NCBI GenBank assembly: GCA_937877595.1 | Contig: CALFIY010000053.1 | Span: 1-61,773, forward strand | Reading direction: 5' to 3' | DNA: 61,773 bases | DNA from: an uncultured Prevotella sp. | GTDB lineage: Bacteria; Bacteroidota; Bacteroidia; Bacteroidales; Bacteroidaceae | Program-made: the position numbers and the translations under genes | The notes under the pieces: generated by a model | The model's database searches: none | Told to the model about the DNA's origin: nothing | Seen by the model: only the letters and a program-made list of their open reading frames with translations | Shown here: piece by piece, positions 25,584 through 34,224 of the stretch | Numbering within the stretch: the first letter of the stretch is position 1 | How the letters are laid out: each line of letters starts with the position of its first letter

Positions 25584-26690
25584 ATGGCCGGCCTCTACAT
25601 ACACATTCCCTTCTGTCAGTCACGCTGCATCTACTGTGCTTTCTACTCCAGCACTCAGCAGCAACAGAAGAGGGCGTATGTAGAGGCCGTCTGCCATGAG
25701 TGGCAACTGCGCCGCCACGAACTTTCGGAGCCTATAGAGACGATATACGTAGGAGGCGGCACACCGTCGCAACTCTCTACGTCCGAATTGTCGCTGCTCT
25801 TCTCGTCTCTTCCCACTGCCGCTGCTCGCGAGGTGACAATAGAGTGCAATCCCGACGATGTCACGCCGCAACTTGCGGCCCATCTGCTTAGCCTCGGAGT
25901 CAACCGTGTCAGCCTTGGCATACAGACCTTCGACGACGAGCGCCTTCGCTTTCTGCGTCGTCGCCATAGCGCCTCGCAGGCACGCCATGCCGTCAGCACA
26001 CTGCGCGAGGCTGGTTTTCGCAACATCAGCATCGACCTTATGTTCGGCTTTCCACAGCAGACTCTCCAGCAGTGGGACGCCGACATCAGCAGTGCGCTGC
26101 TTCTCGACGTAGAGCATATCTCCGCCTATTGCCTGACATACGAAGAAGGTACACCTCTTTATAATATACGCGCGCGCGAGGGACTCTCTTCCGTCGACGA
26201 GGAGTTAGAGCGCCAGATGTACTACCATCTCGCCGACCGACTTAGTTCCTCTGGCTACGAGCACTACGAACTGAGCAACTTCGCACGACCCACTCGCCGC
26301 TCTCTCCACAACAGCAACTACTGGCGGCAGGTAGCCTACCTCGGACTCGGCGCTGCTGCCCATTCCTACGACATCGCCAGTCGCAGTTGGAACGTCAGCG
26401 ATATTGCAGAGTATATCGCCGCTATCAGCAGCGACCGTCTCCCTTCAGGGCGCGAGGTTCTTGACGCTGCCACTCGCTACAACGACACCGTTGCCGTGGC
26501 TCTGCGCACCAGCGACGGCCTGTCCCTTCCACTTCTCGACGAGCCCTTTCGCTCCTATTGCAGCCGAGAGGCAGCCCGTTTCATCAGCAGCGGACTCCTG
26601 CGTCTCACCGCCGACCACCATCTGCGGCTCACGCACCAGGGTCTCTTCGTCAGCGACATGGTGATGAGCGCCCTGATGTACGTAGACTAA
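25584..26690 (+). CDS. hemW: radical SAM heme chaperone HemW
   Basis: This 368-residue radical SAM protein carries the CxxxCxxC cluster motif at Cys11-Cys15-Cys18 (PFCQSRCIYC). The heme-binding HNxxYW motif appears as HNSNYW in the second half. HemW inserts heme into respiratory enzymes. It was long annotated as oxygen-independent coproporphyrinogen oxidase, but short proteins with HNxxYW are HemW. GGGTPSQ and VNRVSLGIQTF are further family blocks. A short hairpin and T-rich run (26719-26751) follow and may end the transcript. Confidence 0.92.
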   Translation: MAGLYIHIPFCQSRCIYCAFYSSTQQQQKRAYVEAVCHEWQLRRHELSEPIETIYVGGGTPSQLSTSELSLLFSSLPTAAAREVTIECNPDDVTPQLAAHLLSLGVNRVSLGIQTFDDERLRFLRRRHSASQARHAVSTLREAGFRNISIDLMFGFPQQTLQQWDADISSALLLDVEHISAYCLTYEEGTPLYNIRAREGLSSVDEELERQMYYHLADRLSSSGYEHYELSNFARPTRRSLHNSNYWRQVAYLGLGAAAHSYDIASRSWNVSDIAEYIAAISSDRLPSGREVLDAATRYNDTVAVALRTSDGLSLPLLDEPFRSYCSREAARFISSGLLRLTADHHLRLTHQGLFVSDMVMSALMYVD

Positions 26691-26718
26691 GTTCTTTAGT
26701 TAATCTATCTTAAATTTC

Positions 26719-26751
26719 GCAGGCAGTACCGCCCTGCTCTTCCCTTTTTAT
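26719..26751 (+). terminator. weak terminator after hemW
   Basis: GCAGG and CCTGC form a 5-bp stem with a 9-base loop, followed by TCTTCCCTTTTTAT. The stem is short, so read-through is possible. Confidence 0.35.
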
Positions 26752-26753
26752 CC

Positions 26754-26761
26754 TATCTTTG
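26754..26761 (+). promoter_or_regulatory. promoter -7 box for the large secreted protein
   Basis: TATCTTTG matches TAnnTTTG. It is 108 bases before the ATG at 26870, giving an unusually long leader. Confidence 0.6.
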
Positions 26762-26769
26762 CATAAGTT

Positions 26770-26796
26770 GTTTCGCAAGCAGCGGCCGTGCGAAAC
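26770..26796 (+). promoter_or_regulatory. hairpin in the 5' leader of the secreted-protein gene
   Basis: GTTTCGCA and TGCGAAAC form a perfect 8-bp stem around an 11-base GC-rich loop (AGCAGCGGCCG). A second GC-rich element, CTGGGGGCATGCGTCCC, follows. The structure begins about 10 bases after the promoter box, so it would be at or near the 5' end of the mRNA. Confidence 0.45.
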
Positions 26797-26869
26797 GCTG
26801 GGGGCATGCGTCCCTTCGCCAAACGAAAGATAATTCTCTTACTATAATCACTAACTTAAAAACAAAAAA

Positions 26870-29701
26870 ATGAAAAAAACTTATTTTTTCAAGCCATTCC
26901 TCGTGGCATTTACCCTCCTGCTTGTTGGGGTAAATGGTGCATGGGGGCAGTCTGTACTGTATGAAAAAGGTACAACAGGGAACGACTGGGCTACATCAGA
27001 CTTAAATGATTGGGTTGTAGACAGTGACCACGGAACAACTGCTAAATCAGATGCATCCGGTAGCGTGACAAATGTTACAAGTTCCATTGAAAGTAACAAG
27101 TTAAAATTTAACAGTTTTGGTTATAATAACAAAACAGGCCAGACAGAATATGCAACTACAGCAGCAAAGTCCTATTCTTTTACGAAATCACTTACAACCA
27201 ATAACAATTCCGTTCTAAAATTGACAGCAGAGTGGGCTGGCGGTAATGCAACAGGTAACAATTCCAAGACTCACCATCAGTTCACATTTGGCGACATTGT
27301 ATTCTCACTATACGGACAAAGTGGCGGTGCTTTTTTGAAGATAGGTTCTGCTGATGCTATTGAGATAATTGCACAGGGCAATAATGTAGGTACACATCGC
27401 AACTCTGTTTGGAATATAGAATTGACAGTTAACCAAAGCACCAACGACGTTGAATATTCTCTTTCTACATCCACGCTCAACAGCGGTACTGCTGTTACGG
27501 GAACTGGAACAACTGCCGCCGCTGGCAGTTATAATGGAGTAACTATAGGACTTGCAAACAACGGATTGCCTAATTGGTCTCTTTTCCAAACCCTGAATAG
27601 CATAAAGATAACAGAAGCCACAGCACCAGCCTTCACCCTCTCAGAAAACACCAAGTCGGTAGCAGTCGGCAGTGCGGAGACAGTAAGTGTCATGGGCATC
27701 ACCGGTACGATAAACGTTTCTTCTGACAACACAGCCATAGCAACGGCATCGTATAACGACGGTGTTATAACCATCAATGGCATTGCTAACGGTATAACAA
27801 ATATCGTGGTTACTGGCACCAATGACGGACTCGAAATAGAGAAGACTATAGAGGTGACTGTTGGTACCGTAGCCACAACCGACATAACCATCAACTATCT
27901 GTATGGCTCAACACCTATTGCCACACAGACAGTATTGAATGGCAAGGCGATAGGTTCCACACTGACAGCAAGCGACATAACATACGATGCTGAAATCATT
28001 GGAACTGACTGCCGCTATGTAGACCCATCACTGAGCGTAAGTCTGCCATATACCGTTGTTGCCGATGGTGTAATAAACGTCACCTATGCTACCAAGCAAG
28101 ATGCCGTGGCATCGGTTGACATTTACGCAAAGATAGGCGGCGACAAGCATAAACTTAAGACTATCACAACGGATGGAAAATATGTCGGCGACCAGGCAGC
28201 CATCACCTATCCACGCTTCTACCTGGATGACACAACACTATACTCAACCGCAAAGGAACAGTTTGGCACCGGCAACTACTATGGCGGCAACTTCACCATT
28301 ACTGGCAGCGACCTTGACATAATATATTCCACCGTACAGGCCACCAACGTGGTCTACTTCAAGGAAGGCGAGGACATTGAAGGTATGATAAGTGATGCAA
28401 CAAACAATGCAAACATCCGCTGTTCTGAAGGTAAGGGTGGACGCACTGATAGTGAAATCACTCTGACATCACTCGCTCCTAGAAAATACAATATGTTTAC
28501 AACCGTATGGGGAGGAACTGGATCCACATTCACTTTTAAGGCCGATGGCGATTCTATTGTAACAATCAGTACTACTGGTGCTCTCTCTGACGCGAACAAT
28601 CAATTCGTTATAAATGGTAGTAGCGATGCCAGTATCACCGTAAGTGGAACAAATTCTACCGGTAAAATTATCGACCTTGTATACATCCAGGAACTCAACT
28701 ACCTTGACGAGATAGCCAACGGCGACTTTGCCATGAAACCTTGGAACGTCGGATGGACTGGTACGACAAATACACAAAGCGATAAGAAACAGATATTTAC
28801 CTATCAAACATCCGACAGCAACTATTTTGCCGAGATGTGGGCAGGCAACAGCACCACATTCACTGCCGAGGGTAATATCTATCAGACTCTCTACGACGTT
28901 CCTGCCGGAACATACATCCTCTCGGCAGATGTTATGAGCACCGCCACGCAGGGCTCAGCACTGCTCTATGCCAAAGTTGGCGACAATAGCGATGTCACTG
29001 TGGCTGCTGGCAATGATGAAGCAACTAAGAGCGTTGCCTTCACTGTGGAGACTGAGAGCGACGTGATTGTGGGCTTTAAGACCTCCGGCATCACAGGCGG
29101 AACAGGCTGGATAAAGGTAGACAACTTCACACTTACCCCTGCCGAACCCGCCACCATCGGCACTACAGGCTATGCGACATTCTCGAGCACACATCAACTT
29201 GACTTGGACAACATAACCGCAGAGGGAACGGGCGAGATGAAGGCATATATCGCACCGACAGCCAATACTACGGCAGTGACGCTGTCAGAGGCAACAGGCA
29301 AGATTCCTGCCGGAACAGGTCTGCTGCTCATTGGCGATGCCGATAACTACGTCATCCCCGTGGCCACGACAAGCACAGCAGTTGGCACCAACTATCTTGC
29401 AGCAGGTACAGGAACCAACGTAAGCAGCGGCTATGTGCTGGTGAACAGAGACGGCGTGGCTAAGTTCGCTCCGTTCACAACGTCAGTGACGATACCTGTC
29501 GGCAAGGCCTACCTCAACCTTATGCCTGCATCCCGTGAACTGGACATCAACTTCGACGACGACATCAGCACAGGCATACGCAACATCCGCGAGGCCATGA
29601 ACAGCGACAGCGCTATCTACAACATCAGCGGACAGCGCCTTAGCGAGCCAAGGAAGGGCCTGAACATCCAGAACGGCAAGAAGTTTGTGATGACGAGATA
29701 A
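26870..29701 (+). CDS. large secreted multi-domain protein with Ig-like modules and sorting-like tail
   Basis: This 943-residue protein has a signal peptide (MKKTYFFKPFLVAFTLLLVGVNGAWG). An N-terminal beta-rich region comes first. A bacterial Ig (Big2-like) module follows at about residues 250-330 (SVAVGSAETVSV...ITINGIANG). Next is a MucBP-like module (ITINYLYGSTPIA...), then a carbohydrate-binding-like domain (about 620-770, NGDFAMKPWNVGW). The C-terminal region ends IYNISGQRL...RKGLNIQNGKKFV. No enzyme motif is seen. It is probably a surface adhesin or glycan-binding protein. The final codons (T-R-stop) are already part of an 8-bp tandem array. Confidence 0.75.
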   Translation: MKKTYFFKPFLVAFTLLLVGVNGAWGQSVLYEKGTTGNDWATSDLNDWVVDSDHGTTAKSDASGSVTNVTSSIESNKLKFNSFGYNNKTGQTEYATTAAKSYSFTKSLTTNNNSVLKLTAEWAGGNATGNNSKTHHQFTFGDIVFSLYGQSGGAFLKIGSADAIEIIAQGNNVGTHRNSVWNIELTVNQSTNDVEYSLSTSTLNSGTAVTGTGTTAAAGSYNGVTIGLANNGLPNWSLFQTLNSIKITEATAPAFTLSENTKSVAVGSAETVSVMGITGTINVSSDNTAIATASYNDGVITINGIANGITNIVVTGTNDGLEIEKTIEVTVGTVATTDITINYLYGSTPIATQTVLNGKAIGSTLTASDITYDAEIIGTDCRYVDPSLSVSLPYTVVADGVINVTYATKQDAVASVDIYAKIGGDKHKLKTITTDGKYVGDQAAITYPRFYLDDTTLYSTAKEQFGTGNYYGGNFTITGSDLDIIYSTVQATNVVYFKEGEDIEGMISDATNNANIRCSEGKGGRTDSEITLTSLAPRKYNMFTTVWGGTGSTFTFKADGDSIVTISTTGALSDANNQFVINGSSDASITVSGTNSTGKIIDLVYIQELNYLDEIANGDFAMKPWNVGWTGTTNTQSDKKQIFTYQTSDSNYFAEMWAGNSTTFTAEGNIYQTLYDVPAGTYILSADVMSTATQGSALLYAKVGDNSDVTVAAGNDEATKSVAFTVETESDVIVGFKTSGITGGTGWIKVDNFTLTPAEPATIGTTGYATFSSTHQLDLDNITAEGTGEMKAYIAPTANTTAVTLSEATGKIPAGTGLLLIGDADNYVIPVATTSTAVGTNYLAAGTGTNVSSGYVLVNRDGVAKFAPFTTSVTIPVGKAYLNLMPASRELDINFDDDISTGIRNIREAMNSDSAIYNISGQRLSEPRKGLNIQNGKKFVMTR

Positions 29702-29768
29702 CGATATAACGTGATAACGAGATAACGTAATAACGTAATAACGCAATAACGCAATAACGTAATAACGA
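29693..29768. repeat. 8-bp tandem array (ACGNNATA x9)
   Basis: Nine contiguous 8-bp units (ACGAGATA, ACGATATA, ACGTGATA, ACGAGATA, then ACGTAATA/ACGCAATA variants) end in ACGA and poly-A. The array begins inside the last two codons of the secreted-protein gene and supplies its stop codon. It ends 10 bases before the small peptide gene. The same unit recurs at 21191 and, inverted, at 42751. Confidence 0.85.
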
Positions 29769-29778
29769 AAAAAATCAA

Positions 29779-29907
29779 ATGACTATGAAAGAATATATCA
29801 AGCCTGAGACACAGATTGTAGCGCTCAAGTACCAGCAGATGCTCGCAGCCTCTGCACCAGGATTCGATTCTACAGAATACGACCCTGCAACTGAGACAAT
29901 AATATAA
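29779..29907 (+). CDS. 42-residue peptide of the 'MKxYIKPE...MLAAS' type
   Basis: A short frame of 42 codons begins ATG ACT ATG AAA and ends TAA. The peptide starts MTMKEYIKPETQIVALKYQQ, followed by MLAASAPGFDST and an acidic C-terminus. I recognise the pattern from Prevotella and Bacteroides genomes, where many similar short peptides occur: basic start, 'YIKPET', hydrophobic middle, then 'ML(A/G)(A/G)S' and a variable end. I know no proven function. It lies 77 bases after the secreted-protein gene, across the tandem array, with no promoter box between. It is followed directly by two strong hairpins, so it is probably the second gene of that transcript. The second Met is an equally good start. 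Confidence 0.65.
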   Translation: MTMKEYIKPETQIVALKYQQMLAASAPGFDSTEYDPATETII

Positions 29908-29915
29908 TTGGCATG

Positions 29916-29936
29916 GGGGCGCATGCTATGCGCCCC
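29916..29936. terminator. GC-rich hairpin after peptide gene
   Basis: GGGGCGCAT and ATGCGCCCC form a perfect 9-bp stem with a 3-base loop, 8 bases after the peptide stop. No T-tract follows. It may be an mRNA 3'-end stabiliser ahead of the next hairpin. Confidence 0.55.
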
Positions 29937-29951
29937 TGCCATACCAAAAGG

Positions 29952-29986
29952 AGAGCGGCGTGTAGCAAAATGCTACACGCCGCTCT
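29952..29986. terminator. strong bidirectional terminator
   Basis: A perfect 16-bp inverted repeat (AGAGCGGCGTGTAGCA / TGCTACACGCCGCTCT) encloses a 3-base loop. It lies between the peptide gene and the convergent transporter gene, and so serves both strands. Confidence 0.8.
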
Positions 29987-30009
29987 TTACTGTATGACTT
30001 TTCTGTGTA

Positions 30010-31479
30010 TTAGTCGATTACAACAGGCTTGTACTTTGGAACAAGAGTCTTCATAACAATCCAGCCAATCAGATAGGCCACTGCGCAGAAGCAGAACACA
30101 ATCATGTAGGCACCTGGCTTACCCTCGTAGCCGAGGAAGGTGAAGTCGCTGCCCAAGCCCTCTGCATAGGTGAAGAGATTGCCCGAGCACTTGTTGATGA
30201 GCATTGAGCCCAGACCGCCTGCCATGGCACCAATACCTGTGATGGTGGCAATGGTAGACTTCGGGAACATATCACCAACGGTAGAGAAGATGTTGGCACT
30301 CCATGCCTGATGGCCGGCACCAGCCAGACCAATGATGATGGCAGGCCACCATGCAGGGTCGATAGGCGAGTTCTCCCACATAGCGAGCGGCTGTGCGAAG
30401 AGGGCAAACAGGGGGAAGAAGGCGAATATCAGCATGGCGAGCATACGGCCGGCATAAGGATTCATGCCCTTCTTCTCGACAAAGAGTTTTGGCAGATAAC
30501 CTCCGAATATGGAGAGCACGGTAACGATGAAGTAGAGCGTGAAGATGAGCAACTGGCCCATGCCGCTCGACGATTTGTAGCCGAACTGATCGGAGAAGTA
30601 TGCCGGTGCCCAGAACAAGTAGAACCACCACACACCGTCGGTCATAAACTTTCCAACGATGAACGACCATGTCTGCTTGTAGGTGAAAGCCTTGGCGAAA
30701 CCCATCTGCGGGCCCTCGTCGGTAGCGTCCTTGGGGTCTTCATCGGTCTCAGCATCCTGATTGATATACGTAAGTTCGGCAGCATTGACGCGCTTCTGCT
30801 TTGCAGGCTTGTCGTAGATAAACACCCAGAGGAACATCCATACGAAGCCCAGTCCACCAATGATGATGAATGCCATCTCCCAGCCAAACATCTCTGCCAA
30901 AGGCGGAATACTGACAGGAGCAGCCAGGGCGCCGACAGAGGCACCTGCATTGAAGATAGATGTAGCGAAGGCACGGTCTTTCTTCGGGAAATACTCTGCC
31001 GTCACCTTGATGGCTGCAGGGAAGTTGCCGCTCTCACCCATTGCCAGCACTGCGCGGCAGAAGAGGAAGAGGTAGACCGAAACGGTGGCGATAGACAATG
31101 CTGTCATGGAGCCAGCCTCCACGGCCTTCAGGGCTGCCACGCTGTCAATGCCCTCAATCTGCATCGTCACCCAGCCACAGGCAGCATGCAGACAGGCGCC
31201 CAGCGACCATACGAAGATGGCCCACAGATAACCCTTCTTTGTGCCCATCCAGTCGATGAACTTTCCGGCAAAGAGGCAAAACACAGCATAGAGAATGGAG
31301 AAGATGGACGTAATCGTACCATAGTCGGCATCCGTCCAGTGGAACTCAGGAGCGATGAAGTCCTTCCACGTCAGCGACAGCACCTGGCGGTCCATGTAGT
31401 TGACAGTGGTGGCAAAGAACAACATCGCACAAATAACCCAACGATAGTTGGTCATTTTAGATGTTTGTACTGCACTCAT
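30010..31479 (-). CDS. MFS transporter, hexuronate/anion-cation symporter type
   Basis: This 489-residue inner-membrane transporter has about 12 hydrophobic segments. The N-terminus has NYMDRQVLSL and the GKFIDWMGTKKGY loop, a form of the MFS 'A motif'. Also present are RAVLAMGESGNFPAAIK and FPKKDRAFATSIFNAGASVG, typical of the ACS family (ExuT, GudP, sialic acid carriers). Likely cargo is galacturonate, glucuronate or a related sugar acid. A pectinesterase gene lies 8 kb away, which is compatible with uronate use but is not a direct link. The start at 31479 gives a leader of about 150 bases from the promoter. Confidence 0.85.
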   Translation of the reverse strand: MSAVQTSKMTNYRWVICAMLFFATTVNYMDRQVLSLTWKDFIAPEFHWTDADYGTITSIFSILYAVFCLFAGKFIDWMGTKKGYLWAIFVWSLGACLHAACGWVTMQIEGIDSVAALKAVEAGSMTALSIATVSVYLFLFCRAVLAMGESGNFPAAIKVTAEYFPKKDRAFATSIFNAGASVGALAAPVSIPPLAEMFGWEMAFIIIGGLGFVWMFLWVFIYDKPAKQKRVNAAELTYINQDAETDEDPKDATDEGPQMGFAKAFTYKQTWSFIVGKFMTDGVWWFYLFWAPAYFSDQFGYKSSSGMGQLLIFTLYFIVTVLSIFGGYLPKLFVEKKGMNPYAGRMLAMLIFAFFPLFALFAQPLAMWENSPIDPAWWPAIIIGLAGAGHQAWSANIFSTVGDMFPKSTIATITGIGAMAGGLGSMLINKCSGNLFTYAEGLGSDFTFLGYEGKPGAYMIVFCFCAVAYLIGWIVMKTLVPKYKPVVID

Positions 31480-31634
31480 TTTGTTTTTTATATTTAGTAG
31501 ATTAAAGATAGTTCATTCTGTGGTCGAATGATGCTCCAACCGCCTGTCCTGTATTTTCAAGTATATGCTTCCCGACACTGCTACTTAATAATCCCATTAA
31601 CAGGATTACATTGCCGCATTATCTTTTCATGGCG

Positions 31635-31642
31635 CAAAGATA
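31635..31642 (-). promoter_or_regulatory. promoter -7 box for MFS transporter
   Basis: The minus strand reads TATCTTTG. The 155-base leader to the ATG at 31479 holds short hairpins (TAATCC/GGATTA around 31589-31608, CATTC/GAATG around 31514-31530) that might be regulatory. Confidence 0.5.
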
Positions 31643-31698
31643 GAGAAAAAATAATGAATGTGGCTTATTTTGTGTGCATTTTTTGTGCTATTGTCCAA

Positions 31699-34224
31699 TT
31701 AGTCTTGGAAATACACCTTTTTCACACGTCCGCTGACTGCCGTGAGTATCTCGTACGGAATGGTGTCAAGTTCGCGCGCCAGCACGTCAACGGGCAACTG
31801 GCTGCCGAATATTTCCACACTGTCGCCCTCGCTGCAGTCGATGCCCGTTACGTCTATCATGGCGACATCCATGCAGATATTGCCTACGTATGGCGCTTTC
31901 TTGCCGTTGACAATGCAGTAGCCGGCGCCACGGCCGAGATGGCGGTTCAGTCCGTCGGCATAGCCGATAGGTATTGCAGCGATGACAGAGTCGCGCTGCA
32001 GCACTCCGCGACGGCTGTAGCCCACTGTGTCCTCCTTCGGGACATTGCGCAACTGCAGTATCGTTGTCTTCAGGGTGGAGACGGTGGAAAGCGGCGAGGA
32101 AGTAGCATCGTCATAAGGCTCAACGCCGTAGAGACCAATGCCAAGGCGGCACATGTCGAGATGGCGCTCGGGGAAATGCTCAATGCCTGCCGAGTTGCAG
32201 ATATGTCGCAGTATCTTATGCTTAAATGCAGCCTGCAACTTGCTGCTTGCATCGGTGAAGAGGTGGAACTGACGGCGCGAGAAGTCGTCGAAGTCGACAC
32301 TGTCGGAGCCTACAAAATGGGAGAACACTGAGCGTGGAATGACTGCCGTCTGATGGCGCAGGCGCTCTATCAGTTCGTCAATGTCGTTGACGGGATCGAA
32401 GCCAAGGCGATGCATGCCCGTGTCCAACTTGATATGTACAGGCCATCCCGTTATGCCCTGCTTCTCGGCAGCATGTATCAGAGCGTCGAGCAAGCGGAAA
32501 GAATAGACCTCCGGCTCCAGTTCGTTGTCGAAGATGGTCTTGAAGGCTGTCATCTCGGGATTCATCACCATGATATTCTGCGTGATACCGTTGCGTCGGA
32601 GTTCTGCGCCCTCGTCTGCCACAGCCACTGCAAGATAGTCCACGCGGTGCTCCTGCAGCGTTTTCGCCACCTCTACGGCACCTGTCCCATAGGCGTCGGC
32701 CTTCACCATGCACACGAGTTTTGTCTCCGGTCGCATGTAGGAGCGGAAGTGATTGAGATTGTCCACCAGTGCGTTGAGGTTTACCTCGAGTATCGTCTCA
32801 TGCATCTTCTGCTCAAGCATTTCGCTGATGCGGTCGAACTCAAAGGAGCGCGCCCCTTTGAGCAGTATCAGTTCGCCACTGAGTTGATGCGCTATGCCAC
32901 TCTCCACAAAGGCTGTAGTAGTGGGGAAGAACTGCTTGTCGGCAACCTCTATCATGGCGGCAGAGGCAGTGAGTTGCGGCCCGATGCCTATAAAGCGCTG
33001 CACGCCACGCTGGCAGCACAGCGTACTAACCTTGCGATACAGTTCGTCGCGCGACATGCCGCTCTGGAAGATGTCGCTAAGTATCACCGTACGCCGTTCG
33101 GCATCGCGGCGGCTCATAAAGTCGAGTGCAATGTCGAGCGAGTTGATATCGGAATTGTAGGAGTCGTTGATAATAGTGCATCCGCGCTGTCCTTCCTTCA
33201 CCTCAAGTCGCATAGCGATTGGTTCGAGGTGAGCCATGCGCTGCTGCAGTGCCTCGGGTGTCACTCCAAGATGCAGCGCTGTCACGGCACATGCCAGCGA
33301 GCACTCTATGCTGGCTTCATCGACGAAGGGAAGTTCGTATCGCGCGCGCGTACCTTTATATATATAATATATATCAGTTGACAGGTGACTGGTGGCAGGT
33401 GACAGGGGGGAGGGGGAGCCCTGTGTTATGTTTTCTACGAAGAGGGTGGCCTGCTGGTTGTCGCGGCTCCACGTGAGGCGCTCGCCTGCGAAACCGCTGC
33501 GGCGGATGCAGCGCGACACGATATCGTCATCGCTGTTGTAGACAATGGCCTTGGCACCATGGAAGAGTTGGAGTTTCTCCATGCACTTCTCTTCCTTGGA
33601 GCGGAAGTTCTCCTGATGGGCCTCGCCGAGCGATGTAAGCACTCCTATCGTAGGCTGGATGATGTCATGGAGCGACTGCATCTCGCCTGGCTGACTGATG
33701 CCGGCCTCCAGCAGTCCTATCTCTGTCTGTTCGCTGAGCAGCCATACCGACAGGGGCACTCCGATCTGCGAATTGTAACTTCTCGGCGAGCGTGTCACTA
33801 CCATCTGCGGCGACAGCAACTGGTAGAGCCACTCCTTGACCATCGTCTTGCCATTTGAACCGGTGATGCCGACAATGGGGATGTCAAACTCGTCGCGATG
33901 GCGCTCTGCCAAGCGCTGCAGCGCTTCCAGCGGCGAGGGCACCACAAGGTAGTTGGCATCGGCCAGCGGATAGGAGGCCGACGAAGAAGAACCGCGCTGC
34001 GAGAGGAAACTCTTCTCTACCACGAAATTGCGCACTCCGCGCCGATAGAGGTCGTCAATATATCGATGGCCGTCATTGCGCGACGAGCGAAGTGCAAAAA
34101 AAAGTGTCTCTTCCGGGAAACACAACGAGCGGCTGTCGGTGAGGAGCCATCCTATCTGCGCACTGGTGCTGCCAATGCGACGGGCGCCTATAAGCGTCGC
34201 TATCTTTTCTATGCTGTATATCAT
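31699..34224 (-). CDS. murF: bifunctional MurF ligase / alanine racemase
   Basis: This 841-residue fusion is characteristic of Bacteroidota. The N-terminal half (about residues 1-455) is MurF, which adds D-Ala-D-Ala to UDP-MurNAc-tripeptide; its ATP loop is GITGSNGKT at 119-127. The C-terminal half (from about 468, ETILEVNLNALVDNL) is PLP-dependent alanine racemase, with the PLP lysine in MVKADAYGTGAVE and catalytic Tyr in VGYSRRG. Linking the two makes D-Ala close to where it is used. Residues about 268-285 are unusual: they are encoded by a GGTGACAGGTGACTGGT-type repeat and an AT-repeat, in frame, in the MurF middle domain. The gene overlaps the upstream GSCFA gene by 4 bases. Confidence 0.93.
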   Translation of the reverse strand: MIYSIEKIATLIGARRIGSTSAQIGWLLTDSRSLCFPEETLFFALRSSRNDGHRYIDDLYRRGVRNFVVEKSFLSQRGSSSSASYPLADANYLVVPSPLEALQRLAERHRDEFDIPIVGITGSNGKTMVKEWLYQLLSPQMVVTRSPRSYNSQIGVPLSVWLLSEQTEIGLLEAGISQPGEMQSLHDIIQPTIGVLTSLGEAHQENFRSKEEKCMEKLQLFHGAKAIVYNSDDDIVSRCIRRSGFAGERLTWSRDNQQATLFVENITQGSPSPLSPATSHLSTDIYYIYKGTRARYELPFVDEASIECSLACAVTALHLGVTPEALQQRMAHLEPIAMRLEVKEGQRGCTIINDSYNSDINSLDIALDFMSRRDAERRTVILSDIFQSGMSRDELYRKVSTLCCQRGVQRFIGIGPQLTASAAMIEVADKQFFPTTTAFVESGIAHQLSGELILLKGARSFEFDRISEMLEQKMHETILEVNLNALVDNLNHFRSYMRPETKLVCMVKADAYGTGAVEVAKTLQEHRVDYLAVAVADEGAELRRNGITQNIMVMNPEMTAFKTIFDNELEPEVYSFRLLDALIHAAEKQGITGWPVHIKLDTGMHRLGFDPVNDIDELIERLRHQTAVIPRSVFSHFVGSDSVDFDDFSRRQFHLFTDASSKLQAAFKHKILRHICNSAGIEHFPERHLDMCRLGIGLYGVEPYDDATSSPLSTVSTLKTTILQLRNVPKEDTVGYSRRGVLQRDSVIAAIPIGYADGLNRHLGRGAGYCIVNGKKAPYVGNICMDVAMIDVTGIDCSEGDSVEIFGSQLPVDVLARELDTIPYEILTAVSGRVKKVYFQD
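33379..33406. repeat. GGTGACAGGTGACTGGT-type repeat inside murF-alr
   Basis: TGACAGGTGACTGGT (33379-33393), then GGCAGGTGACAGG. The 15-mer is identical to 34516-34530 in the neighbouring gene. Immediately left is a TATATATAATATATAT run. Here it is translated in frame as P-x-x-P-A-T-S-H-L. Confidence 0.7.

Noticed and set aside
30310..31497. Long (395-codon) frame antisense to the MFS transporter
   Set aside because: The minus-strand frame has clear transporter helices and family motifs. The plus frame is compositionally odd (many His, Arg, Glu) and shows no domain.
32353..33381. 342-codon plus-strand frame opposite MurF-Alr
   Set aside because: The minus strand carries both MurF and racemase motifs throughout, and the plus frame lacks any.
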